A stretch of 64,000 bases of DNA, taken from positions 1 through 64,000 of the forward strand of contig NZ_CP130748.1 of assembly GCF_030563405.1 (NCBI RefSeq). Reading direction: 5' to 3'. This stretch comes from Vibrio sp. SNU_ST1 (lineage in GTDB: Bacteria > Pseudomonadota > Gammaproteobacteria > Enterobacterales > Vibrionaceae). The position numbers and the translations under genes are program-made. Shown here piece by piece: positions 48,358-57,773 of this stretch. The notes below the pieces were generated by a model. The model saw only the letters and a program-made list of their open reading frames with translations. It ran no database searches and was not told the DNA's origin. Position 1 is the first letter of the stretch, and the number at the start of each line of letters is the position of its first letter.

Positions 48358-48414
<57 letters not shown>

Positions 48415-48434
<20 letters not shown>

Positions 48435-48694
48435 CCTTTAAGAAAGCTCATCAGAAATGATGAGCTTTTTTTTCATCTATAGATCACTAGATTGGAACCC
48501 AAGTGGGGTTCGCCTGATGTTCAAAGAATGTCTCTTCACTGACCGCCTTTAAGAAAGCTCATCAGAAATGATGAGTTTTTTTTCATCTGTAGATCACTAG
48601 ATTGGAACCCAAGTGGGGTTCGCCTGATGTTCAAAGAATGTCTCTTCACCGATCACTTTAAGAAGCCTCGTCAGAAATGACGGGGCTTTTTTAC
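48415..48694 (+). repeat. Tandem ~110-bp repeats of tRNA-Pro 3' end plus terminator
   Basis: Three units begin at 48415, 48526 and 48636 (periods 111 and 110 bp). Each starts with GAAT, then a CTCTTCACCGACCA-like tRNA-Pro 3' end, intact in the first and decayed to CTCTTCACTGACCG and CTCTTCACCGATCA in the second and third. A hairpin terminator follows in each: GCTCATCA-GAAA-TGATGAGC in the first, a GT-altered version in the second, and GCCTCGTCA-GAAA-TGACGGGGC in the third. The first two also share about 50 bp of identical DNA. Only the first belongs to a functional tRNA. Confidence 0.88.
48443..48474 (+). terminator. tRNA operon terminator
   Basis: AAAGCTCATCA pairs with TGATGAGCTTT around GAAA, followed by more T residues. 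Two further copies lie at about 48554 and 48663. Confidence 0.9.
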
Positions 48695-49503
48695 ATCTCT
48701 CGGTTCAGTAATCCTCCATTTTGAATGCAGGGACCTCAACCGCTTCGGCATCTTGCCTGGTGTCATCTCCGTAAATCCCCCCCCTCCATATAATAAGGTA
48801 GGCTCTTACCCTTTATCTCCATTATGGTGCTTATACGGAGCAGTTTTCTTTATCAAATGTGCAGATCGATATCTAATTTTATATAAAACTCCCCACCAAT
48901 CATTAGACAAATTAATAGGTTTGGTCTAAAGATTTTTATGAAAAGTGAAATTTGACGTTAAATATGTTCTCTAAGGTCTGTATTTGACAGATTTCTTCGA
49001 ATCTTGTTGTTTAAAAAATCCTTTGATTTATTAAGTCTTTCGTTTTTCTTATTTGTATTTATCAAAATAATACATATGGTTTAATGTGTGGTTGGGTTTG
49101 TTTTATATGGTTGTTTTGTTTGCTTAAATTGGTAAAGTTAGCATTTGTTTCTATAGTGTTAATTGTTTTTTGGAATAATTATTTGATCTTGGTGGCTGGT
49201 GGGGATATGTGCTTTGAATGATATGTTTAACTCTACAAGTACGCAGTAGTAAGGGGTTTGTAAATATTTATTATTGGAAATATAATGCTGCTTTTCATTA
49301 CTATATGCTCTTTGAGTGAATACTTATGTGGCATTTTTACTTGCTAAGCGTTTAATGTCGACTTTTTATCCTATTTTTGTTGCTTTTCTGTGAATTATTT
49401 GCCAAATTGTCAACCGTATAAAATATCAGAACAATATTCTGGTAAGAATGGATTCAATTTTGCAGACAGGGCAGAAAGCTGCCAAAGCAGTAGAGGTCTG
49501 GTA
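48695..49503. other. AT-rich gene-free stretch upstream of the peptide transporter
   Basis: About 800 bp with no convincing ORF or RNA gene. After a short cytosine-rich run near 48778-48786 the DNA becomes strongly AT-rich (about 48840-49400), with many T runs. It must contain the promoter of the transporter operon; the AT-rich bias would suit H-NS-type binding, but this is speculation. Confidence 0.6.
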
Positions 49504-51231
49504 ATGTCACTTTTAGAAGTAAAAAATCTTCGTATCGAATACCCATCTCGTCATGGAGTTCACGCCGCAGTGAAATCACTTTCGTTCAACATTGAACGTG
49601 GTGAGATTGTTGGCGTTGTAGGCGAGTCTGGTGCAGGCAAATCAACAGTAGGTAATGCTGTGATCGATTTGCTGAGCCCTCCTGGTCGCATTGCTAGCGG
49701 CGAGGTATTTCTGGACGGTGAAAAAGTTTCAGGCTTATCTCCTGAACAGATGCGTTCTGTTCGCGGCTCAAAGATTGGTTTTATCTTCCAAGATCCAATG
49801 ACTTCTCTTAATCCTCTATTCACAGTAGAACAGCAGTTAAAAGAGACGATTCATGCCAACATGAAGGTTTCGGATCAAGAAGCCTACCAGCGCTCATTAG
49901 ATTTGATGAACCAAGTTGGTATTCCGCAACCAGAAAACCGTTTAAAGCAGTACCCACACCAATTCTCAGGCGGTATGCGTCAGCGTGTTGTTATCGCGAT
50001 CGCACTGGCAGGTGAACCTGACCTAATCATCGCTGATGAACCAACAACAGCACTGGATGTTTCTATCCAAGACCAGATCTTGGGTTTGATTCGCGACCTA
50101 TGTATTAAGAAGAATGTAGGTTGTATGTTGGTAACACACGACATGGGTGTGGTATCTAATGTTACCGATCGCGTAGCCGTTATGTATCGCGGTGATTTGG
50201 TTGAGTTTGGTCCGACGGCGAAAGTCCTCGGTACTCCTGAACACCCTTACACGCACAGTCTTATCTCCGCGGTTCCGCGTTCAGATCGTAAACTTGATCG
50301 TTTCCCTCTTGTGAGCTATATCGAAGAAGCACATGAGATGGAACCACTTGATGTGAAAAATCACTGGTTGGGTCAAAGCCAAGATCACCGTGATTACACT
50401 GGTCCACTATTAAATGTTGAAAACGTAAACCTGCGCTTCACCACTAAAGATTCATTCTTTGAGAGCCGTCGTGAGTACGTTCAGGCGTCAAACAACGTGA
50501 GCTTTGAAGTACACGAAGGTGAGACGTTTGGTTTGGTTGGTGAATCTGGTTCGGGTAAATCAACGATTGCTCGTGTGATTGCTGGTTTGTACGCACCTAA
50601 CTCTGGCAAAGTAACGTTTGAAGGCGTTGATCTTACGGGACTTAAATCTGAAAAAGAACGTCGCCCAATGCGTCGTCAAATGCAGATGGTTTTCCAAAAC
50701 CCTTATACATCAATGAACCCTCGAATGAAGATATTCGACATCATTGCTGAGCCGATCCGATTCCATAAACTTACGCGTAACGAGAATGAAACTCGTCAGA
50801 TCGTTAACGACCTGCTAGAGCACGTTGGTTTAGGCAAGATGGCTGGGGTTAAATACCCACATGAATTCTCAGGTGGCCAACGTCAGCGTATTTCTATCGC
50901 TCGCGCCTTGGCAACTCGTCCACGTCTTTTGATTTGTGATGAACCTACCTCGGCGCTGGATGTGTCGGTTCAGGCTCAGATCCTTAACCTATTAAAAGAT
51001 TTACAAGACGAGCTCAACCTAACCATGCTGTTCATCAGTCACGATTTACCGGTTATTCGCCAAATGTGTGATCGTGTTGGTGTGATGCAAATGGGAGAAC
51101 TATTGGAAGTAGCGCCAACCGAGCAGCTATTCCAATCGCCTCAGCATGAATACAGCAAACACCTAATTTCTTTAATGCCTGAATTTACAGGTTTAAGAGA
51201 AGAAAAAGCAGTGGCACAAGCCGCGGTATAA
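49504..51231 (+). CDS. Oligopeptide/dipeptide ABC transporter, fused double ATP-binding protein
   Basis: A 575-aa protein joining two complete ATPase domains of the DppD/DppF type. First half: Walker A GESGAGKST at 40-48, signature FSGGMRQRV, Walker B LIIADEPTTALD. Second half: [30 protein letters not shown]. Each half ends in an oligopeptide-transporter type tail (EHPYTHSLISAVPR; QHEYSKHLISLMPE). The ATG at 49504 is chosen over an earlier one at 49390, because AGAGGT precedes it and the ATPase fold starts there. It is the first gene of the transport operon, unusually ahead of the binding protein. Confidence 0.92.
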   Translation: MSLLEVKNLRIEYPSRHGVHAAVKSLSFNIERGEIVGVVGESGAGKSTVGNAVIDLLSPPGRIASGEVFLDGEKVSGLSPEQMRSVRGSKIGFIFQDPMTSLNPLFTVEQQLKETIHANMKVSDQEAYQRSLDLMNQVGIPQPENRLKQYPHQFSGGMRQRVVIAIALAGEPDLIIADEPTTALDVSIQDQILGLIRDLCIKKNVGCMLVTHDMGVVSNVTDRVAVMYRGDLVEFGPTAKVLGTPEHPYTHSLISAVPRSDRKLDRFPLVSYIEEAHEMEPLDVKNHWLGQSQDHRDYTGPLLNVENVNLRFTTKDSFFESRREYVQASNNVSFEVHEGETFGLVGESGSGKSTIARVIAGLYAPNSGKVTFEGVDLTGLKSEKERRPMRRQMQMVFQNPYTSMNPRMKIFDIIAEPIRFHKLTRNENETRQIVNDLLEHVGLGKMAGVKYPHEFSGGQRQRISIARALATRPRLLICDEPTSALDVSVQAQILNLLKDLQDELNLTMLFISHDLPVIRQMCDRVGVMQMGELLEVAPTEQLFQSPQHEYSKHLISLMPEFTGLREEKAVAQAAV

Positions 51232-51325
51232 AAATCAGTAGGCTGGAGTTTAGCTTGCTAAAAACAATAAACAGACGCAAATACAACAACTAGGGATCTG
51301 GATTCCCGCATGAAGGAGTTATGCA

Positions 51326-52879
51326 ATGAAAACCATGAAAAGCAAATTAGCAGTAGCTTTAATGGCAGCTGGCCTAAGCTTTAGTGCAGCAGCAGCAGAT
51401 ATTACCGTTGGCTACGCAGCTGACCCGGTATCACTTGACCCGCACGAGCAGCTGTCTGGTGGCACACTGCAAATGTCTCACATGGTGTTTGACCCTCTAG
51501 TACGTTTCACTCAAGAGATGGATTTTGAAGGCCGCCTAGCATCTAGCTGGGAGCGTGTTGATGAAACGACTTTCCGCTTTAACTTACGTAAAGGCGTGAA
51601 ATTCCACTCTGGTAACGAACTGACTGCTGATGATGTTGTGTGGACTTTTGAACGTCTACAAGCTTCTCCAGACTTTAAGTCTATCTTCACGCCATACGAA
51701 AAAATGGTAAAAGTAGATGACTACACCGTTGAGCTAGTATCAAAAGCGGCTTACCCACTAGTACTACAAACAGCAACCTACATCTTCCCAATGGACAGTA
51801 AGTTCTACTCTGGTCAAACAGCGGAAGGTAATGACAAATCTGAGCTAGTTAAGCACGGTAACTCGTTTGCTTCGACTAACGTTTCTGGTACTGGTCCATT
51901 TATCGTAACGCAGCGTGAGCAAGGCGTTAAAGTCACGTTCGAGCGTTTCAACGATTACTGGGACACAGAAACTGAAGGTAACGTAGACAAGCTAACACTT
52001 GTGCCAATCAAAGAAGATGCAACGCGTGTAGCTGCACTTCTTTCTGGCGATGTTGATATGATTCACCCTGTTGCGCCAAACGATCACAAGCGTGTTAAAA
52101 AAGCTAAGAACATCGATCTAGTAACGCTACCTGGTACTCGTATCATTACGTTCCAAATGAACCAAAACAGCAACGAAGCACTGAAAGATGTGCGCGTTCG
52201 TCAAGCAATCGTTCATGCGATTAACAATGAAGGTATTGTTAAGAAAATCATGAAAGGTTTCGCGACAGCTGCTGGTCAGCAGAGCCCAACAGGCTACGCG
52301 GGTCACAACGAAGATCTAGTTCCTCGTTACGATCTGAAAAAAGCGAAAGAGCTGATGAAAGAAGCGGGCTACGAAGATGGCTTTACACTAACTATGGCAG
52401 CGCCTAACAACCGTTACGTGAACGATGCGAAAGTAGCGCAAGCGTCTGCGGCAATGCTGTCTAAGATTGGTATCAAAGTTGATCTTAAGACAATGCCTAA
52501 AGCACAGTACTGGCCAGAATTTGATCTATGTTCAGCTGACATGATGATGATCGGCTGGCACTCAGATACTGAAGATTCAGCTAACTTCAACGAGTTCTTA
52601 ACAATGACTCGCAACGAAGAGACTGGCCGTGGTCAATACAACTGTTCTGGCTACTCAAACCCAGAAATGGATGCGATTGTAGAAGCTTCAAACACTGAAA
52701 CTGACCCAGTTAAGCGTTCTAAGATGCTGAAAGGCGTTGAAGCAACACTTTACAACGATGCAGTCTTCGTTCCTCTACACTGGCAGAGTGAAGCGTGGGG
52801 CGCGAAATCTAACGTAGGTGCAGCAGACGTAGTAAACCCAATGGTTATGCCTTACTTCGGCGACCTAGTTGTAAAATAA
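51326..52879 (+). CDS. Oligopeptide/dipeptide ABC transporter, periplasmic binding protein
   Basis: A 517-aa family 5 solute-binding protein. A signal peptide (MKTMKSKLAVALMAAGLSFS, cleaved after AAA near residue 23) is followed by ITVGYAADPVSLDPHEQLSG and the family block around SSWERVDETTFRFNLRKGVKFHSGNELTADDV. GAAGGAG precedes the start. The ligand is probably a short peptide, but sugars, nickel or opines are also carried by this family. A strong hairpin follows, which may protect its mRNA. Confidence 0.9.
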   Translation: MKTMKSKLAVALMAAGLSFSAAAADITVGYAADPVSLDPHEQLSGGTLQMSHMVFDPLVRFTQEMDFEGRLASSWERVDETTFRFNLRKGVKFHSGNELTADDVVWTFERLQASPDFKSIFTPYEKMVKVDDYTVELVSKAAYPLVLQTATYIFPMDSKFYSGQTAEGNDKSELVKHGNSFASTNVSGTGPFIVTQREQGVKVTFERFNDYWDTETEGNVDKLTLVPIKEDATRVAALLSGDVDMIHPVAPNDHKRVKKAKNIDLVTLPGTRIITFQMNQNSNEALKDVRVRQAIVHAINNEGIVKKIMKGFATAAGQQSPTGYAGHNEDLVPRYDLKKAKELMKEAGYEDGFTLTMAAPNNRYVNDAKVAQASAAMLSKIGIKVDLKTMPKAQYWPEFDLCSADMMMIGWHSDTEDSANFNEFLTMTRNEETGRGQYNCSGYSNPEMDAIVEASNTETDPVKRSKMLKGVEATLYNDAVFVPLHWQSEAWGAKSNVGAADVVNPMVMPYFGDLVVK

Positions 52880-52896
52880 TCTAGCTTGCTAGAATC

Positions 52897-52921
52897 GAGA
52901 GCCTGAAGCTTTCAGGCTCTC
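52897..52921 (+). terminator. Intra-operon hairpin after the peptide-binding protein gene
   Basis: GAGAGCCTGAA pairs perfectly with TTCAGGCTCTC around GCT. No T run follows (AATATTATT), so it is more likely an mRNA-stabilising or partial-stop hairpin that separates the abundant binding protein from the permeases. Confidence 0.65.
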
Positions 52922-53060
52922 AATATTATTAAGATATAGATTTAAGTTTCGGTATTTGGTCTTCCTTCAGTCTGGCTAAATACCTTTTTTAAGACTGAAT
53001 TTTTTTGTTGTCTAGTCGCGGATTTCGATTAGATAGTCATGGATAGATAAGGGGCAAGGA

Positions 53061-54038
53061 ATGGTTACGTTTCTGGTCAAGCGCCTGTTTCAGGCACTGA
53101 TAGTGATGTTTGTGATCAGTTTGGTGGCGTTTGCCATTCAGGATAACCTGGGCGACCCGTTACGTGAGTTAGTCGGTCAATCTGTTTCAGAGGCGGAGCG
53201 TCAAGCGCTACGCGATGAACTCGGCTTAAATGATCCCTTCGTTACAAAATACTCTCGCTTTGTAGGCGCAGCTCTACAGGGTGATCTTGGTACTTCATAC
53301 TTCTTTAAGCGACCTGCAGTTGATGTGATTCTAGATAAACTAGTGGCAACTCTGGAGCTGGTATTTGGTGCTTCTTTAATTATTGTTTGTATGTCGATCC
53401 CACTCGGCGTTTACTCTGCGATTCACCCAAAAAGCTTTTTTACCAAATTGATTATGGCAGGTAGTAGTGTCGGTATCTCGGTTCCTGTTTTCTTAACTGC
53501 AATCATGCTGATGTATGTGTTCTCTATCGAGCTCGGTTGGCTGCCGTCATTTGGACGTGGTGATACGGCCAACTGGTTTGGTTGGGAGTCTGGCTTCTTA
53601 ACGCTAGATGGCCTTGCACACTTAGTTCTGCCGAGTATTGCTCTGGCATCTATCATGCTGCCACTGTTTATTCGTCTAGTTCGTTCTGAAATGCTAGAAG
53701 TTCTAAGTTCTGAATACATAAAGTTTGGTAAAGCGAAAGGCCTAGCGCTAAACAAAATCTATTACCAACATGCATTGAAAAACACCATGCTACCAGTTCT
53801 TACTGTTGGTGGTGTTCAGATTGGTACTATGGTGGCATACACCATTCTTACTGAGACGGTTTTCCAGTGGCCAGGTACAGGTTTCTTATTCTTAGAAGCG
53901 ATTAACCGAGTGGATACTCCGCTGATTACCGCATACGTTATTTTTGTTGGTCTTATTTTCGTCGTGACTAACACAATTGTTGATTTGCTTTACGGTGTTA
54001 TCAACCCAACCGTTAACATCACAGGGAAAGGAGCATAA
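53061..54038 (+). CDS. Oligopeptide/dipeptide ABC transporter, permease 1 (DppB type)
   Basis: A 325-aa inner-membrane permease. MVTFLVKRLFQALIVMFVIS is the usual first helix of DppB/OppB proteins, and the EAA loop is in EYIKFGKAKGLALNKIYYQHALKNTMLP. GGGGCAAGGA precedes the ATG. It is followed by permease 2 after 2 bases. Confidence 0.93.
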   Translation: MVTFLVKRLFQALIVMFVISLVAFAIQDNLGDPLRELVGQSVSEAERQALRDELGLNDPFVTKYSRFVGAALQGDLGTSYFFKRPAVDVILDKLVATLELVFGASLIIVCMSIPLGVYSAIHPKSFFTKLIMAGSSVGISVPVFLTAIMLMYVFSIELGWLPSFGRGDTANWFGWESGFLTLDGLAHLVLPSIALASIMLPLFIRLVRSEMLEVLSSEYIKFGKAKGLALNKIYYQHALKNTMLPVLTVGGVQIGTMVAYTILTETVFQWPGTGFLFLEAINRVDTPLITAYVIFVGLIFVVTNTIVDLLYGVINPTVNITGKGA

Positions 54039-54040
54039 TC

Positions 54041-54979
54041 ATGGAACAGACATCGACAGTGCCGTCTCGCTGGGAACGTTTTAAGCAATCAGACATTGTG
54101 TATTACTTCTTACGCGACAAAGTGGCAATGGTGAGTTTTGCCATTTTCTCAATCTTCTTAGTGATGGCTCTAGCTGCACCTATTCTAGCGCCAACAGACC
54201 CGTACGACGTGACATCGATTGATATCATGGACTCAGAACTTCCACCATCATGGATGGAAGACGGTGAAGATCGCTTCTTGCTAGGAACGGATGAGCAAGG
54301 CCGTGATATTTTATCGACCATGCTTTACGGTTCGCGTTTATCACTGACCATTGGTTTCTTGGCGGTAGGTCTACAACTAACGCTTGGTATCATCATTGGC
54401 TTGTCTGCGGGTTACTTCGGTGGCCGTATTGATAGCTTCTTGATGCGCTTCGCTGATGTTCAGCTTTCGTTCTCAACCATGATGGTTGCGATCATTGTCT
54501 CGGCCATCTTTAAGGCAAGTTTCGGTAGTGATTTCTATGCACAATACGCTGTGGTGATGCTGGTGGTGATCATCGGTATTGCTGAATGGCCGCAGTATGC
54601 TCGTACGATTCGTGCATCGGTATTGGCTGAGAAGAAGAAAGAATACGTGGAAGCGGCGCGTGTGATGGGCTTTAGAGCGCCTCGCATCATGTTCCGTCAT
54701 ATTCTGCCTAACTGTTTATCACCAATTTTGGTTATCTCTACGGTACAGGTGGCAAATGCCATCATGTCAGAAGCGGCACTTTCTTTCCTAGGTTTAGGGC
54801 TTCCAGTCGACCAACCGTCACTGGGTGCTCTGATTAGTACTGGTTTTAACTACATCTTCTCTGGAGCATGGTGGATCACTGCATTCCCAGGTGTGCTTTT
54901 GGTGACATTGGTTCTAGTTATCAACCTACTAGGCGACTGGTTACGTGACGTGTTTAACCCGAAAATCTATAAAGGGTGA
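54041..54979 (+). CDS. Oligopeptide/dipeptide ABC transporter, permease 2 (DppC type)
   Basis: A 312-aa permease with an N-terminal cytoplasmic tail, a first helix (MVSFAIFSIFLVMALAAPIL) and the DppC-type FLLGTDEQGRDILSTMLYGSR block, then the EAA loop EYVEAARVMGFRAPRIMFRHILPN. It completes a heteromeric transporter with the fused ATPase. A terminator follows. Confidence 0.93.
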   Translation: MEQTSTVPSRWERFKQSDIVYYFLRDKVAMVSFAIFSIFLVMALAAPILAPTDPYDVTSIDIMDSELPPSWMEDGEDRFLLGTDEQGRDILSTMLYGSRLSLTIGFLAVGLQLTLGIIIGLSAGYFGGRIDSFLMRFADVQLSFSTMMVAIIVSAIFKASFGSDFYAQYAVVMLVVIIGIAEWPQYARTIRASVLAEKKKEYVEAARVMGFRAPRIMFRHILPNCLSPILVISTVQVANAIMSEAALSFLGLGLPVDQPSLGALISTGFNYIFSGAWWITAFPGVLLVTLVLVINLLGDWLRDVFNPKIYKG

Positions 54980-55019
54980 TAGTTCAGTTTGATTTTTAGT
55001 AAAAAAAATCACTAAACTA

Positions 55020-55050
55020 AGAGTCGTAAGCAATTACGGCTCTTTTTTTG
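55020..55050 (+). terminator. Peptide transporter operon terminator
   Basis: AGAGTCGTAA (55020-55029) pairs with TTACGGCTCT (55034-55043) around GCAA, followed by seven T residues in all. Confidence 0.9.
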
Positions 55051-55167
55051 CTTAATGAATTTGGAACTTAGTACCATTGATAGAGTCAATAGTACTTAAA
55101 ATGGAATTCATGTTTTATCGACACCTGTTCGGTAACAATTAACCCCTAGAGGGTTTAAGTGGTGGTT

Positions 55168-56154
55168 ATGAAGTTGACAATGAATGTTGTATGTCGTGCT
55201 GTGGTTAGAAATTATCGTATGGGGCTTATTGCTGCATCCCTGTTGGTATCAAGCCAAGTTAATGCCGAATCGGTTCTATGCGATGCGACTCAGGCAAGCA
55301 CCAATCAGTTACCACAGCTAGAACAATCATGTCCGATTGGTAAGGGTGTTTGGGGCAGTAAAGCGCCTAAACATCATTCAGATAACGATCTGTTTTGGGT
55401 TCAATGTGGTTTGTTGAATAAGCCTTTGTCACTGAGCAAAGCAAAGCCATTGTATGAGAAGATTTCAACGAACGTATGGATGAAGCCCGAAGGTGGAGAC
55501 TATCGCTGCCTAATTGGTCCTTATTCTACTTTTTCTGATGCGAGAAAAGACTTAGCTCAGGTACGTAAGGTTTCTGGGTATGGCGAAGCCTTTATTCGTA
55601 TGGTTGATAAATCGAAGACCTCTTCTTCACAACCGGTCGTGACCAAAGCAATGAAGTCAAAAACGGCAGAGCCAAAAACGGTTAAGCATCAAGCCTCAGT
55701 TAAGGCTAAAGTAGCAGCGAAACCAGCGCCGAAGCCGATAGCTGCTGCTCAAAAAGCTGCAGTCGCGAGTGCTGCTGCCATTCAAGCTTTCCCTAGTCAT
55801 GGTGCAAATTCAGACAATGATCTGAACATTGAAATACGCATGACAGCGAGTGTTGCGGGTAGTAAATATGCGATTCCTTATCTTTTAGGTGATGAACAAC
55901 AGTTTTATATGGAGCAAGGTAAACCCTGGAGCCGACTCGATTACGACAGTGCCGAATTAGTATGTGGTAAGATTAATATGACGCTGTTGAGTGAAAATCA
56001 GTGGCAAAGTCTCTTAGGGTCGAAGGTCATGGAAAATCAGAATTGGCCAATGCACCTGCCTTATTGGGGCGCAGACAAAAAAGGCCTGTTTACCAACGGT
56101 AACGTAAACCAACTCAAAGGTTCCTCGTTGCTTAACGTGATGTGTGTGAAGTAG
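55168..56154 (+). CDS. SPOR-domain protein, exported, unknown function
   Basis: A 328-aa protein. The N-terminus (MKLTMNVVCRAVVRNYRMGL...VSSQVNA) looks like a signal peptide cleaved before ESVLCD. Residues ~70-150 resemble a SPOR domain (FWVQCGLLNKPLSLSKAKPL ... YRCLIGPYSTFSDARKDL), which in other proteins binds denuded glycan at the division site. A lysine/alanine-rich linker (about 155-210) leads to an unassigned C-terminal domain with paired cysteines. The start could also be the GTG at 55159 or ATG at 55177. It stands alone between terminators. Confidence 0.8.
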   Translation: MKLTMNVVCRAVVRNYRMGLIAASLLVSSQVNAESVLCDATQASTNQLPQLEQSCPIGKGVWGSKAPKHHSDNDLFWVQCGLLNKPLSLSKAKPLYEKISTNVWMKPEGGDYRCLIGPYSTFSDARKDLAQVRKVSGYGEAFIRMVDKSKTSSSQPVVTKAMKSKTAEPKTVKHQASVKAKVAAKPAPKPIAAAQKAAVASAAAIQAFPSHGANSDNDLNIEIRMTASVAGSKYAIPYLLGDEQQFYMEQGKPWSRLDYDSAELVCGKINMTLLSENQWQSLLGSKVMENQNWPMHLPYWGADKKGLFTNGNVNQLKGSSLLNVMCVK

Positions 56155-56172
56155 AGTTAATCGTTTTTCAAT

Positions 56173-56204
56173 AAAAAAGCTCCAACTATTGTTGGAGCTT
56201 TTTT
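56173..56204. terminator. Bidirectional terminator between the SPOR gene and gorA
   Basis: AAAAAAGCTCCAAC pairs perfectly with GTTGGAGCTTTTTT around TATT, between convergent genes. Confidence 0.92.
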
Positions 56205-56229
56205 ATTCGATATTCGTTGCATTCAGCGC

Positions 56230-57585
56230 CTAGCGCATCGTTACAAACTCTTCGCTGCCTGTTGGGTGAATCGCCACTACAGAGTCGAAGTCTGCTTTGG
56301 TTGCGCCCATCTTCATTGCAACGCCAAAGCCTTGAATCATTTCATCAACAGTGAAGCCGATACCGTGTAGGCCAACTACTGTCTCTTCTTCACCAGCACA
56401 TACTAGCTTCATCTTACAAGGTTGACGGTGCTGAGTGACTGCTGTGTACATTGCAGTAAAACCAGACGTGTATACCTTGATGTTGTCTTTGCCGTATTGG
56501 TCTTCAGCTTCTTGAGTCGTTAGACCAATAGTGCCGATAGGTGGGTGGCTGAATACAACAGTAGGAACTAGCGTGTAGTCCATCTTTGCGTTTGTTTGAC
56601 CGTTGAATAGACGCTCAGAAAGCTGACGACCTGCTTTAACAGCAACAGGAGTTAGCTCGATACCGCCTTCCATGATGTCACCAACACAGTAGATGCCAGG
56701 AACGTTAGTTGCTTGGAACTCGTCTACCTTGATATAACCACGGTCGTTAGTCTCAACGCCAGTTGATGCTAGGTTGATAGCGTCAGTGGCTGGGTGGCGG
56801 CCGATAGCCCAGATTAGGTGGTCAACGTTTTGAGTGTTGCCGTTCTCTAGGTGCAGAGTCAGCGTGCCGTCTGCTTCTTTCACTACTTCTTTAGGCACAG
56901 AGTGCGTGTGAAGTGTTGGGCCTTCCGCTTCCATTACTTCAACCAATGTCTCAACGATCATCGGATCGAAGCTACGTAGTGGTGACTCCTTACGGCAGAA
57001 CAGGTGTGTTTCTGTGCCAAGTGCGCTTAGAACGCCTGCGATTTCAACTGCGATGTAGCCCGCGCCGATAACCGCAACGCGTTTTGGTTGCTCCATTAGA
57101 TCGAAGAAACCGTTTGAGTCGATGCCGTATTCTGCACCTGGGATATTTGGAATGGTTGGACGACCACCTACCGCGATCAGGATGTGATCTGCTGTGTAGT
57201 GTTCGCCGTTAACTTCAACAGTCTTCTCATCGATAAACTTAGCAAAGCCTTTGATTACGTTTATTTTGTTGTTACCAAGAACACGGTCGTAAGATTGGTG
57301 GATACGACCAATGTACGCTTGGCGGTTTTCAACCAGTTTGCCCCAGTTGAAGCCTTTTACGTCAACGTCGAAGCCGTAGTCTTTTGAATATAGGTTGATT
57401 GCTTCAGCAACTTGAGCACCGTGCCACATAACCTTTTTAGGGACACAACCAACGTTTACACAAGTACCACCAAGGTCTTGAGCTTCGATAAGTGCAACTT
57501 TTGCACCGTGCATTGCTGCGCGGTTAGCTGATGCGATGCCGCCTGAACCGCCGCCGATACAGATGTAATCAAAATGAGTCGCCAT
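56230..57585 (-). CDS. gorA: Glutathione-disulfide reductase
   Basis: A 451-aa FAD/NADPH enzyme (E. coli, 450 aa) that keeps glutathione reduced. FAD-binding [18 protein letters not shown], the redox-active disulfide [16 protein letters not shown], the NADPH-binding [17 protein letters not shown] and the C-terminal His-Glu pair ([15 protein letters not shown]) are all present. GGAGAAAG sets the start at 57585; an earlier in-frame ATG at 57597 overlaps this ribosome site. Confidence 0.97.
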   Translation of the reverse strand: MATHFDYICIGGGSGGIASANRAAMHGAKVALIEAQDLGGTCVNVGCVPKKVMWHGAQVAEAINLYSKDYGFDVDVKGFNWGKLVENRQAYIGRIHQSYDRVLGNNKINVIKGFAKFIDEKTVEVNGEHYTADHILIAVGGRPTIPNIPGAEYGIDSNGFFDLMEQPKRVAVIGAGYIAVEIAGVLSALGTETHLFCRKESPLRSFDPMIVETLVEVMEAEGPTLHTHSVPKEVVKEADGTLTLHLENGNTQNVDHLIWAIGRHPATDAINLASTGVETNDRGYIKVDEFQATNVPGIYCVGDIMEGGIELTPVAVKAGRQLSERLFNGQTNAKMDYTLVPTVVFSHPPIGTIGLTTQEAEDQYGKDNIKVYTSGFTAMYTAVTQHRQPCKMKLVCAGEEETVVGLHGIGFTVDEMIQGFGVAMKMGATKADFDSVVAIHPTGSEEFVTMR

Positions 57586-57773
57586 TACTTTCTCCATTTA
57601 TTGAAGGCTGTGGGTACAGTGAGCGCACTGAACACCTACGTCCTATAGATTCTTAAATTGTCTAATTATTATATTGAGGGCAGATCGGTTGAACTCAATC
57701 ACCCTGTTTAAAATTTATTCGTGTACGTCACAATCTGCTGAATATTCGTCAGAGCATGACGTTAAGTTCGAGA

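Noticed and set aside
49390..49503. N-terminal extension of the fused ATPase
   Set aside because: The 38 extra residues have no family resemblance and a ribosome site lies directly before the ATG at 49504.
57747..57761. CGTCA/TGACG stem after rlmJ as terminator
   Set aside because: Five pairs only and no T-rich tail on the rlmJ strand.
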